Below, one piece after another: positions 32,996 to 43,189 of a DNA stretch of 64,000 nt. Where the stretch lies: positions 36,881,711 through 36,945,710 of the forward strand of contig NC_134507.1 in assembly GCF_027942865.1 (NCBI RefSeq), in the 5' to 3' direction. This stretch comes from Odontesthes bonariensis (lineage: Eukaryota; Chordata; Actinopteri; Atheriniformes; Atherinopsidae). The notes below the pieces were generated by a model that was not told the DNA's origin, did no database searches, and saw only the letters and a program-made list of their open reading frames with translations. A program made the position numbers and the translations under genes. The stretch's first letter is position 1, and each line of letters opens with the position of its first letter.

Positions 32996-34029
32996 AGAGG
33001 TCGCTGAGTCTTAAAAATCATGACAAATGTAAACAATTACTGCCTGAAGTTCGTAGTTTTGGTGAAGAGATAATAATGTTTTCTTCAGAAAAGTATAAGA
33101 AAAGTTTTATCACAAAATCTGAAGAGCTGAAATATGCTATTGATATTTAACTGAATCGGATAATGACTTTTTCCAAATACTTTATTTTTTCTCAATATTG
33201 GACGTTTCTCCTCATAAAATATTATTGACAGCTAATATAATACTTATAATATAACCCTCATACCTGATTTAAAACACAACTTAATTTCAGAAAAGGGACA
33301 TTTTTGTCCCCAGTGGTTGGACTGGTGGACTACCTCAGTGAAGAGTAGAGGACATCTGGCTCTGCTGGAGACTCTGAAAACAAACACACACAGTTCCAGC
33401 TGCAGGAAACACAACTCCAGGAGAAAGGATTGAAGCTGATTATCTCTGGGACGTTCAGGATCAGAGGCTCCCGCATACCTGCAGCTCCCCCTTTCATCCA
33501 GGCAGGAAAAGCCAAAGGACTGAGGCCAAACACATCAGATGTTGCTGCATGCTTGAAATGAAAGTGTTTCTGCAGCCAAAGACATTTGTACTATATTTGC
33601 ACTTTATATAACTGGATGAGAATCGATAAGCGACATCGAAAATGGAACCGGAATTGGTCAATTTCTAACAATTCCCATCCCAAGTCCTGGGAACCTGGTG
33701 AGTGTGAAAATGATGCACTGATGGTGGATAAAGCAGTGGGACACGTCCAGCAGTGGAGCTGCAGTAGAGCTGGAGTCCGGTTGGGTTATCTGAGCATAGA
33801 GGCTGGAAGCAGGGTGAACAGCTGAGCTGCTTCTGTGCAGAGTTGGGAATAAAGAGCAGCTGTACCTCTGGTCCTGTTGGATCTGATGACTGTTTGTCCA
33901 GAAGTGAGGTGGTCTGTCCTGACTGCAGAGTAGACTGCAGCTGTGAGAAGTCTCAGCATCAGAGAACAGACGGGCATCTGCAGGAGGAAGCTGCAGCTGT
34001 GCTTTCACATGCACACTTTCTAACTCCAC
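32996..34029. other. No gene identified
   Basis: A 157-aa minus-strand frame (33658-34131) has no recognisable domain. AATCGATAAGC and AACCGGAATTGG near 33605-33660 may be the outer part of the hAT element that follows. Confidence 0.4.
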
Positions 34030-34575
34030 AGGACTATTCTGGCAAAGTTCAGAATACAACTTTAGGCAATACAGTAACATTTGCTTGTTGTGTGGAAATA
34101 AACCGTCTAACATGGTCCCAAACCAGCTCAAACTTCATCTCCAAACTAAACATCCGTCACTTCAGAACAAGAACACCAAGTATTTGGTTTGCCTGCATCA
34201 ACACGCTGAGGAACAGGCAACTTTCATGAGAAAAACCTCTGAGGTTTCTCTGAATGTTTGCTACGTGGAAGCTGAACTCAAAGCAAATAAAAGCAGCCAC
34301 ACAGGAGCAGAGGCGTGAATACTACCTGCCTGCAGAGCCTTTGTAATGAGATGCTCGGGCCTAACGCTGCTTAACAAGCAGCTAAAGTTCCTCCGTCAGA
34401 GAACACAGTTTCAGACATATTGATGATGGAGTTTTAGAGCATCTGAATGAACTGAACACTGACATGAAAACCCGCTCAAGCACCGACAATGGATTCTGCC
34501 CAAAGATGCACCTCTGGAAACAACACCTGGAACGGGCCAACCTTGACATGTTCCCCCTCTGAAATGACTGAAATG
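34030..34575 (+). pseudogene. ZBED5/FAM200-type hAT transposase remnant
   Basis: A BED-like zinc finger is visible (LLCGNKPSNMVPNQLKLHLQ then TKHPSLQNKN), followed by EEQATFMRKTSEV and, after a stop, ILPACRAFV. A later segment in another frame reads EHLNELNTDMKTRSS then MHLWKQHLERANLDMFP, which matches the distal part of the same family. Most of the catalytic region between them is deleted. Confidence 0.7.
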
Positions 34576-34639
34576 AAGTGTTGCAGCACTTTGGGGGATA
34601 ATCAGGTCAGGCCTAGAGAAGGAGCTCACCTCCCAGGAA

Positions 34640-34870
34640 GGTTTACTCCAGGAGCCTCCAGCCCACTGTTGATCCTGCGGTTCAGAGGAACAACGGACCA
34701 GATATTCATCAACGCAGTTACTGAAGGGGTCGTGGGAGTTTGAACACACAGTCCACATGTTTTTGTTGACTTAGAGAAGGCGTATAACCACGTCCCCCGA
34801 GGGATCCTGTGAGAGGTGCTGAGTGTGACGTCATGAGGGCGAGTAGAAAGCATGATTTACAGACTAAGAC
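34640..34870 (+). pseudogene. Non-LTR reverse transcriptase fragment
   Basis: The plus strand around 34750-34815 encodes HVFVDLEKAYNHVPRGIL, the RT motif A region of a common teleost LINE, flanked by QRNNGPDIH-like residues in the same neighbourhood. Stops interrupt the frame. Clade not determined. Confidence 0.6.
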
Positions 34871-36812
34871 GTGCTGTGTGAGTGTGGCTGAATGTGGCAG
34901 GTAGTGTTGAAGCTCTGAGTGCTCATTAAGATCAGAAAAGTGCTGTACAGGAACAGTCCATTTCTACTTTCTGATAAGGTTCTGTGTGGGCATGGCCTAA
35001 AGCCCATCTCTATCTGACACCACCGTCTCTTAGAGTTCCTCAAACATTTCCTGCTGTCGACTTTAGCAGAAAACACCTGAGCTGAAACAAGGTGGGGCGA
35101 GCAGTGGTAAAGCCCTGCTGCCCCCCCCACAGACCACTCACACCGTTTATTCTTTACACGCTCAGCTGCAGGAGTTTGGATCAAACTGAGCATTTATTTT
35201 GCATTCTTTTCACTTAGTTTCTGTCCGCTCTGAGTTGTGTAAAGTTCCTCCTGAAGCAGCTCATCATCATGTGTTTTCCATCCGACCTCAGCCTGAGCTG
35301 TTTTAATGTCCCCTCCACTATCAGAAGTTCTCCACAGAGCAGGAACAATTAAAGGATTTCAGCTGAAGCAGAAAAACACAGCTTCTCTACTTACAGAGCA
35401 GCTGCTGAACACTTGTTTCCATCGTTGTGTCTCTCACTCATTTGGCCAGTTTGAGCTGGTTGTTGAAGCCCCAAATAAAGCCCGCCCTCTTCCTGAGTGG
35501 GTCCCTGTGGTTTCTTCTTCTCTTCATACACCAGGGGGCAAAGTTTTTAAAGATACAAGCCATAAACCATTAATTCCAGAAATATGTCCAAAGTTGAATG
35601 AACATGTTGTAAATAATCAGATCAGATAAATCATCTACCTTTAACTGATGTATGACTGAGCATCTGGACACACGGCTTGGGCTGCGAGCTGAAAGACAGC
35701 TGTGACTCAGAGCATCTGAGGGAACTGAACCCATGATGAGTCCAACCCCAGGCAGCGTCCCATCATCCTGAGCTGCTCCTTGTGAGCAGCGTTGTTGAAC
35801 TTTAAAAGTCGTCTGGTCGTAGTTTCCACGTTCTCTGAGGCTCAGAGCTTTCAGCCGACAGCCTGAGCTGTTCAAGGGTTGGATCCTAAAGTTTCTCTTT
35901 TCATTTTGGCTTGATAAATCCCAGCCTGCTCTGAGCTGAACAACCTGCCCTTCCTTTCCTAACAGCCATCAGCATCCACAGGAGCTGAAGCCCCTCCCTC
36001 TGCTTCCAGAAGCTGCTCTGCATCTGCCTGAACCGCCCAATCACAGCTTCAGCCTCCTTTCTGAGCTGCTTCCATTCTTCTGTTGGGATGCTGAACTGCA
36101 GACTTTATTTCTTTAGGAGCTTTCATCCCTCATCCTGACAAACTAAAAGCTGTTCAGTACCAGTTTGAGCCATTAAATCAGAGAATGAAACTTTCCACCT
36201 TAAAGCTTTTCACTCTTTGCTTTGGCCTCTAAAACCTGGAGACATTTAAACTCTTTAAGCAGCTCTCACAGGACTTGAACATATGATCTCCGAGTCCCAA
36301 AGCAGTTTATTGACCCTCTGAGCGATGCCTCTGCTGCTTTGTGCTGCTTTCTTGGCACTTTTTACCTGAGACTGATGACCACAGACACCATCTTTTAGTC
36401 TTCCAACATGTTTCTTGTGAAGCAGCTTTGCTCATCAACTGTCTCTGGTTTGTTCAGCTGCTTGGTGTTCTGTCTCATGCTCTGTATCCCAATAAAGTCT
36501 CCGACTTGTTGGTTTCAAACTTTGAAGACTGAGAAAAATTGAGTGGAACCTGGAAAAGGCTTGAACTCAGTCCCTATGAAAAGAAAATGAAAATAGAAAG
36601 TTTAGGATTCAACCTTTCAGTGTGTAGTTGATCCATGTAGTTGTCTTATCCACCAGTGACCTCACATTTCCCCTGATGATCGAGGTAAGAAATGCTTTAA
36701 ACTTCCTCCTCCTTTTCCTCCATGTTGTTCCTGCTCTGCATCTTAGACGTCTCCTCTTCAGCACTCCAGATTTGGGGTATTTTTCCAGCCATTTCTTGGG
36801 CTTTTGTGAAGC
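34871..36812. other. No gene identified
   Basis: Open frames of up to 109 aa on both strands have no recognisable domain and no consistent splice pattern. A box-B-like GTTCAAGTCC on the minus strand near 36278 hints at an old tRNA-derived sequence, but no cloverleaf folds. Confidence 0.4.
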
Positions 36813-36815
36813 TCA

Positions 36816-37438
36816 GGCCGTTTCTCAATATACGTTCTTGTCCGTACTTGTGTTCTTGTGTTCTTGTGAAACGTCATCAGTCGCAGCCCAAGTACTGTCC
36901 CAATACACAAGTTCGCATTTCGCCGAGAACGGTGAAAGTTCCCGGATGTGTTCTCGACACGCCCATTTTACCGAGGATGCATCGGTAGCTAACTTGTGCT
37001 AACTTGTGCTAACTTGTCAGCGCAAATATCCCACAATGCACTGCGCTCCTACCCGAGCCGAAATCAACAGGCTGAAGCTGATTTCATTTTAGCTCTAAAC
37101 TCTTTAAATATATCACTTTATCCACGTTTAAAACATTTTGAGGCGAGAAAGTAGCCCTTTAGATCCCGATTTTATCGTTAATTTGTCTTAATACCAGCTA
37201 TTTACAATTTTGTTCGGAAGAATTCTGCACCTCAAACTTGTCAGCGCTTGGATGAAAAAGCCCAGCTGTTTAATCAGAGCAGGCTGCCTCGGGCACGAAG
37301 AACGCATCGTCTCAAAACTGAAAACGGAGCATGTGTACTTGTGATCTCCCGAGTTCATTCTTCCGAGGTTGACTAACAAGAACATTCTCCTCAAGAACAC
37401 AAGTCTGTTCTTTGCATTCTTGGTATTGAGAAACGGCC
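36816..37438. mobile_element. Non-autonomous PIF/Harbinger-type MITE
   Basis: Ends GGCCGTTTCTCAATA and its inverse TATTGAGAAACGGCC bound 623 bp, flanked by a TCA direct repeat (36813-36815 and 37439-37441). Inner inverted motifs ACTTGTGTTCTTG and CAAGAACACAAGT strengthen the pairing. A 3-bp target duplication is the PIF/Harbinger hallmark. No transposase frame is present. Confidence 0.85.
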
Positions 37439-37441
37439 TCA

Positions 37442-39743
37442 GTTACCTGCACCAACAGGTGAACAACTTTCTCGTTGCTACGGTTACGCATCATAACAGA
37501 TGTGAAAAACTACCAGAGTGACCAGCAGAAGTCCTTCCAGCAGCATCCACACCAGCTCAGAAACATGTTTTAGAAGTCTCTGTTTTCACAGAGAAAATCT
37601 GAAGAAGATGCAAAGAATTCTGGAATAATGGTGCTGACCTGGTTCGGTTCCACCTGAACCCAAAACATTTCATCCGGAGCCAAAAGCTTCCATCCAATTT
37701 GTATCATCAATCTACATTTATAAATAACTAAAGCTGACATATGAGTTTATTATTTTATTTTTTTAACTAAAGAGGAAAACCTCCATTTAACCAGGAGTTA
37801 CAGCAGATTAAATCTATAAATTAGTGTAAATATAAATATATATGGCGAAAAACACTTACTTCATGGTCGCACTGGAGGAAACTCAGGTATTCTGCAGAAG
37901 CACAGGAGGTCATCCCCTTCAGATATCTGACGTTGATTCCTGCTTCAAGAATCAATGAGAAATCCCCAGTGAGACGACACTGATACCAGGAGGTCATATT
38001 GGAACATTACACTATTGTTTGGATCCAGCACTGTGTTCTTCAACAACCTTCAGTTTTACAGATCATTACGGAGGTGGAAAAAGTGAACACAAACTACTGA
38101 AAAACACTGAAGCACAGAAGCAGCGCTCAGTGTGCTTTGGGAGCAGGAACCCCAGAAAGACTTCTGGGGACTGAGGGTATTTTCCTCATTTTTACGTCCC
38201 TTCATTCATTTGCCTTTTTCAAGCACTTGTTATTACTTCTTTGAATTGGCTGATGTGACAATTCTTCTTGCTGCTTCCTGATTTTGATTAGTTTCAGGTG
38301 TAGTCTGAGTAAGAGGAGAGAATAATGCAAAACAAGAAGATGCAGCACTGATCAGACACGGCTGGATCTCAACAGGAAACACTCACTGAGAACCAGATCT
38401 AACGTGTGACTTCCACTGTGAGTCAGCTCAGTTACAAACTGGGTTTAACTTCTGAGGTTCGTCTCTGACTGAGGGACTGTCTCTGTCCCGCTAACAGCCC
38501 CCCTGCTGCCTCGCCATGTTTTGCCACATATACACAACATGACGGGGTTCATTCGGGGGAGGTGACTTCACTGATGACCATCTGCATACAGGAAGACAGT
38601 CCTGCGTAACATTCAGTCGCTACAGCGACTGTCTTGCATTTCTGGTGGCTACTTCCTGTTCAGCCAGGACCGTAGCGCCAGTCGCTAACACACAAAAGTC
38701 ACCGTGATCACATCTTTAGGCCAAAGTGGGATTTGTCAGTGAGATTCTCCCACTGTGAGCCGCAGAAAGCGTTTTCTAAGAAACTCTTAAGGACATAATA
38801 GCTGTGGGGACGTAGTTACCACAAGAACACAATACAACTCCAAGTCTGTGCTGAACATTTTCCACTGAAATGCTCAGGGTACGCCAAACACAGTCAGCTT
38901 AAAACTAAAGGGAACAAAAACAGCCTGAAGCAGGTTTAAATCATCAGCATTTGAGTTTGTAGATACAATCCAATAAAGTATAAGGGTGTCGTGTGCACAC
39001 TCTGCCACCGGGTGTTCTGGGTAAGTTGTGTAGCCGTCGGGGCAGAAGAAGAAGAAGAAGAAGAAGAAGAAGAGTTGTGGACTAAAACAATGTGAGCAGC
39101 GCAACTGAGAGCATCTGAGATTACAGCAGAATGTCTGTTTGGTTAATCTACTCAGTGCCTGATTGTGTGAGTAACTGAGCAGTTGTAGAAGCAACAAACA
39201 GATCAGTGCAGTTTTCTCGTGTTAAACGATTCAATTCAAAGTACCGTTAGCCTGCTTAGCTGCCTTTTCCCTCAGTGCAGCCATTACGTTTGGACTAAAA
39301 TCCGTTCACACATCTGAGTCCAACACAACAGACATTTGAAAGAGTTTCACAGCTTGAAGTTGAGCCTCGTGCCCTTTTAGTGTTGGAACAGCCTTAACTT
39401 TCAGCTTCAGTCATGAGCATCATGCAGCTGTCTGGGAAGTACAGGGAACAACTCCAAACCTTTTTCAGACTGCGTTAAAGATTTCTGGGTCTTTGGGGAA
39501 GATGATAACTTTCCCTCGTAACCAAACACACATTTTCTTCAAAAATATCTGTGTAGCAAGAACAGGAAAAGCATGAGAAAAGTTAACATCTGACCTTTAA
39601 TGAACTGCAAAACAATAAAATACAGAGGATACATAAGATTTTTAATCTGAACAAATGCAAGGCTTCTGATTGGTAGTTCCTCTTGCTGCTCTCAGGTGAA
39701 TGTTTGCTTATCTGCCGTAAAAATTATTGTTGATTTAAGCCAA
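37442..39743. other. No gene identified; GAA microsatellite at 39043-39073
   Basis: No convincing coding region. A run of about ten GAA triplets lies at 39043-39073. The stretch nearest the zinc-finger stop codon is likely its 3' UTR (AATAAA at 39615 on the plus strand is not usable for a minus-strand gene). Confidence 0.5.
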
Positions 39744-40610
39744 TCATTTCTCTGCAGTGTGACTACGTTGGTGTCTCTTTAGATTACCTAATCCAGTGAA
39801 AGCTGCCCCACACTGACCACAGATGAAAGGTTTCTCTCCTGTGTGAATATGTTGGTGTGTCGTTAGATTACCTAATCCAGTGAAAGCTGCCCCACACTGA
39901 CCACAGATGAAAGGTTTCTCTCCTGTGTGAATATGTTGGTGTGTCGTTAGATTACCTAATCTAGTGAAAGCTGCCCCACACTGACCACAGATGAAAGGTT
40001 TCTCTCCTGTGTGAATATGTTGGTGTGTCGTTAGATTACCTAATCTAGTGAAAACTGCCCCACACTGACCACAGCTGAACGGCTTCTCTCCTGTGTGAAT
40101 AAGTTGGTGCGTCTTTAGACTACCTAATGTAGTGAAAGCTGCCCCACACTGACCACAGCTGAAAGGCTTCTCTCCTGTGTGTATACGTTGGTGTCTCTTT
40201 AGATTACCTAATGTAGTGAAAGCTGCCCCACACTGGTCACAGCTGAAAGGCTTCTCTCCTGTGTGAATAAGTTTGTGTGTCTTTAGATTAGATAATGTAG
40301 TGAAAGCTACCCCACACTGGTCACAGCTGAAAGGCTTCTCTCCTGTGTGAATAAGTTGGTGTGTCTTTAGATTAGATAATCTAGTGAAAGCTGCCCCACA
40401 CTGACCACAGCTGAAAGGCTTCTCTCCTGAGTGAATACGTTGGTGTCTCTTTAGATTAGCTAATGCAGTGACAGCTGCCCCACACTGGTCACAGCTGTAT
40501 GGCTTCTCTCCAGTATGAAGCCTCCGATGATACCTCAGATTTGATCGTTTGATAACTTTCCCACAGTCCTTACAGCAGTGCCATCTGGATCCCTCTTGGG
40601 CTCCATGTTT
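39744..40610 (-). CDS. C2H2 zinc-finger protein, terminal exon (10 fingers)
   Basis: The minus-strand exon starts after a TGTCATTGCAG acceptor with KHGAQEGSRWHCCKDCGK and encodes ten consecutive C2H2 fingers joined by TGEKP linkers, ending SHTAEK and a stop. Total 288 residues in this exon. It reads in phase with the donor exon at 42530 (STGPQ|KHGAQ), the arrangement of a large teleost zinc-finger family. Fingers are strongly alike (84-bp units). Helix position +3 is Asn in nine of ten fingers, which suggests contact with adenine at each middle base. It is probably a nuclear DNA-binding protein. No KRAB or BTB domain is seen. Target unknown. Confidence 0.9.
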   Translation of the reverse strand, partial: KHGAQEGSRWHCCKDCGKVIKRSNLRYHRRLHTGEKPYSCDQCGAAVTALANLKRHQRIHSGEKPFSCGQCGAAFTRLSNLKTHQLIHTGEKPFSCDQCGVAFTTLSNLKTHKLIHTGEKPFSCDQCGAAFTTLGNLKRHQRIHTGEKPFSCGQCGAAFTTLGSLKTHQLIHTGEKPFSCGQCGAVFTRLGNLTTHQHIHTGEKPFICGQCGAAFTRLGNLTTHQHIHTGEKPFICGQCGAAFTGLGNLTTHQHIHTGEKPFICGQCGAAFTGLGNLKRHQRSHTAEK

Positions 40611-41159
40611 CTGCAATGACAGAGAGGAAGACTTAGATCCTTTTGAAGTTCACACAAAAGATTTATCTAAGCTAACCTACGCTAACCAACATATTCTAAC
40701 TGGACCGGGACAGACCGAGCCACACAGGTCTCAATATCTCAGATCAAACGTGAACGCTGAGGGTGCGTTTATAAGTGCCCTCAGCTATCAGCACTGTGCT
40801 CTGATGTGTTCTGCACACGTTCAGCTTTTTAAGCAGTAAACTCTTGCTTTTTGCTCTTTCACTAATTCTTTTTGTCATGATGAAACTCTGAAAAGGAACT
40901 TGAGCTACAATATTTCTAAATGATGGAAGGAACCAGAGTCTTGTCCAAGTTGTTCACTTAAACACCATGTAGAGGTTTAACTTATCAAATTTCAAACATG
41001 CGAGACCCTTCCTGACTATGGAGTCAGCGAAGACTTCTACGCATGCAGTGATACTTCCTCGTATTTCCTGCTGTTATACAACATGGTCACATACATCAGT
41101 GCAAAATCTTGGACTTTGATGGCTATCAGCTGTTTTTGGATGTCTGTCTCATCTTTCAG

Positions 41160-41623
41160 GTTTCCAAAGGATTAGCCCCTCCACTATTACAGGATTTCAT
41201 AAAGACAGAATCCTCTAGAGTAAACACCAGAGCACTAGAGGAGACTGATGTGCAATGATGCAGGACTAAGTTTGGCCAAGTGGTGGAGTCCATCAGAGGA
41301 ACAGTGCTGGAACACACTGCCAACTCGTGTTAGAAACTGGGACAATTCCACCACCTTTAAAAAGACCCTTAAACAGTGGTTGAAAACAGCCAGAGCTGCT
41401 CTCATGGGTCACCTCTCCGTCTTTTCTCTTTTGTGTACGGACTCTTAACTTTGATGTGAATCTTTCTAAATATTTTCTGTTTGTTTGTTTTTTAGTTTTT
41501 GTCATGGTGTATTGTCTGTATGTTTTTATGATACCTGCCTGAGGACAACGGATGAAATTTAGCAACTGTGCTAACTCCGGCATATTTACATGCCTTGCTG
41601 ATATGTTGATTAATGTGCAGTGT
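41160..41623 (+). mobile_element. LINE 3' end, part 1 (in zinc-finger intron)
   Basis: The plus strand encodes GLAPPLLQDFIKTESSRVN and, further on, WNTLPTRVRNWDNSTTFKKT, the C-terminal end of a common teleost LINE. A 3' UTR (GACAACGGATGAAATTTAGC, then CTAACTCCGGCATATTTACA) follows. The tail resumes at 42482 after a hAT insertion. 5'-truncated. Confidence 0.65.
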
Positions 41624-42476
41624 CAGTGTTTCCCACACATAGACTAATTCGTGGCGGTGCGCCACAGATTCAACACCGGCCGCCACATATTGCGTTTCGT
41701 TATTATTATTTTTTTTAATGCTATTTAAAAAATACTCGTATTCGTTAAGCTGCATTTCCTTTCCCTGCTCTCCCTCCGTCTCTGTCAGTCATGCGTCTCT
41801 CTCACATAGCCTACACACACACACAGCCCCTCCCCTCCGTGCACACCGCGTGTGTCTCCATCAGCGAGATCATCCCTGGAAGCATCGCTAGCTTCAGCGT
41901 CGCGTTAGATTAGCTCTTATTCACGAAAGGTTGGTATTACGTGCACCGTCCTTTATAAAATCACACATTAAAAAGTCCTATAAAAATATTTTATATTTTT
42001 AATACAATGTTGGGATGTCCCGACCCGACCCATAGCAAACAAGCGATTACGCCTTCTTTATAAAGTTAACTAGTCGCAAGTTTGCCGTAAAAAAATAAAA
42101 AAAGTAGTTGGGTTGTCGAGGTCAAAACACTAGCAGCTGTGAATCAAATAAAGTAGGTTTTTTAAACTCTTACACTGAATGTTTGCTGCTTCAATCCAGA
42201 TGAGTATTGAAAAATATTTTCCGCGATTGAAAAAGAGACGTGCGTGTTGAGGATGAGGCCCAGCCTGAACCGGAGGTATCAGTCTGAAACAGCTGAACAG
42301 TCCGACCAGTGTAATTAGCTATGTTATTCATTTGTTTACAATGAAGATGTGAATATTAATACAATAAAGTTCTGTGTGACCAATTATTAACAAAGGAATT
42401 ATTTTGAAGAATTTTTATTTCTAAACCCCCCGTGGCCCACCACCACACATTGCCTTCACATCTGTGGGAAACACTG
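41624..42476. mobile_element. Non-autonomous hAT element
   Basis: Ends CAGTGTTTCCCACA and TGTGGGAAACACTG are inverted repeats bounding 853 bp, with a short direct repeat AGTGT on both sides (41619-41623, 42477-42481). It sits in the tail of the LINE described above. No transposase frame is evident. Confidence 0.8.
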
Positions 42477-42481
42477 AGTGT

Positions 42482-42516
42482 CCTAACCAAATAAATAAGA
42501 AATAAAATAAAAACGT
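42482..42516 (+). mobile_element. LINE 3' end, part 2
   Basis: CCTAACCAAATAAATAAG plus an A-rich stretch is the remaining tail of the LINE interrupted by the hAT element. Confidence 0.5.
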
Positions 42517-42529
42517 CCTCCACACTGAC

Positions 42530-43068
42530 CTGTGGCCCGGTGGACCCAGAGGATGAGCGGGCTCGTTTCCTGGTGGAGGGGTTCTGCTCCTGGTTCTGCT
42601 CCTGTTTCTGCTCCTGGTTCTGCTCCTGGTTCTGCTCCTGGTTCAGCTCCTGGTTCTGCTCCTGGTTCTGCTCCTGGTTCTGCTCCTGCTTCAGCTCCTG
42701 CTTCAGCTCCTGGTTCTGCTCCTGTTTCTGCTCCTGGTTCTGCTCCTCTTTCTGCTCCTGGTTCTGCTCCTGGTTCTGCTCCTGCTTCAGCTCCTGCTTC
42801 AGCTCCTGGTACTGCTCCTGGTTCTGCTCCTGGTTCAGCTCCTGGTTCTGCTCCTGGTTCTGCTCCTGGTTCTGCTCCTGCTTCAGCTCCTGCTTCAGCT
42901 CCTGGTACTGCTCCTGGTTCTGCACCTGGTTCAGCTCCTGGTTCAGCTCCTGGTTCAGCGCCTGGTTCTGCTCCTGGTTCAGCTCCTGGTTCAGCTCCTG
43001 GTTCAGCGCCTGGTTCAGCTCCTGGTTCAGCTCCTGGTGCTCCATTCTGGTTCTCCGACTGATGGACT
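42530..43068 (-). CDS. Zinc-finger protein, upstream exon with QELN repeats
   Basis: Minus-strand exon between an acceptor (CTGTTGCAG, ending at 43069) and a donor (CACAG|GTCAGT, exon end 42530). The likely start codon is at 43045-43043 (MEHQELNQ), giving 172 residues that end phase 0 and join the finger exon for about 460 residues in total. Most of it is a 12-bp minisatellite encoding QEL/QN-type tetrapeptides, followed by a basic stretch NPSTRKRARSSSGSTGPQ that may be a nuclear localisation signal. An earlier start in an upstream exon is possible. A polar, charged helix or coiled coil is likely. Confidence 0.8.
42590..43045. repeat. 12-bp coding minisatellite
   Basis: Tandem units of the type CAGGAGCTGAAC / CAGGAGCAGAAC (minus strand), with variants encoding A, Y or K at the variable positions. 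Because the unit length is a multiple of three and lacks stops, several frames on both strands stay open. Confidence 0.95.
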
Positions 43069-43189
43069 CTGCAACAGTCAGCACATACGATAAGATCCAG
43101 CTGTGGCGTGCAGCGTGTTAAACCACACCCACTTTTCTTCTTCTCTTGATAACCTTTCTGCACAGTTTTTAACCATCCAGTCACATTCC

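Noticed and set aside
33658-34131. 157-aa minus-strand open frame
   Set aside because: No domain or splice context, and it overlaps the BED-finger transposase fragment on the other strand.
36262-36345. tRNA gene on the minus strand (box-B-like GTTCAAGTCC)
   Set aside because: The anticodon and T stems do not pair, so no cloverleaf forms. At most an old tRNA-derived relic.
42483-43184. PGAE-repeat and GSAP-repeat proteins in other frames of the minisatellite
   Set aside because: They are shadow frames of the QELN exon, whose splice sites and join to the finger exon support only one frame.
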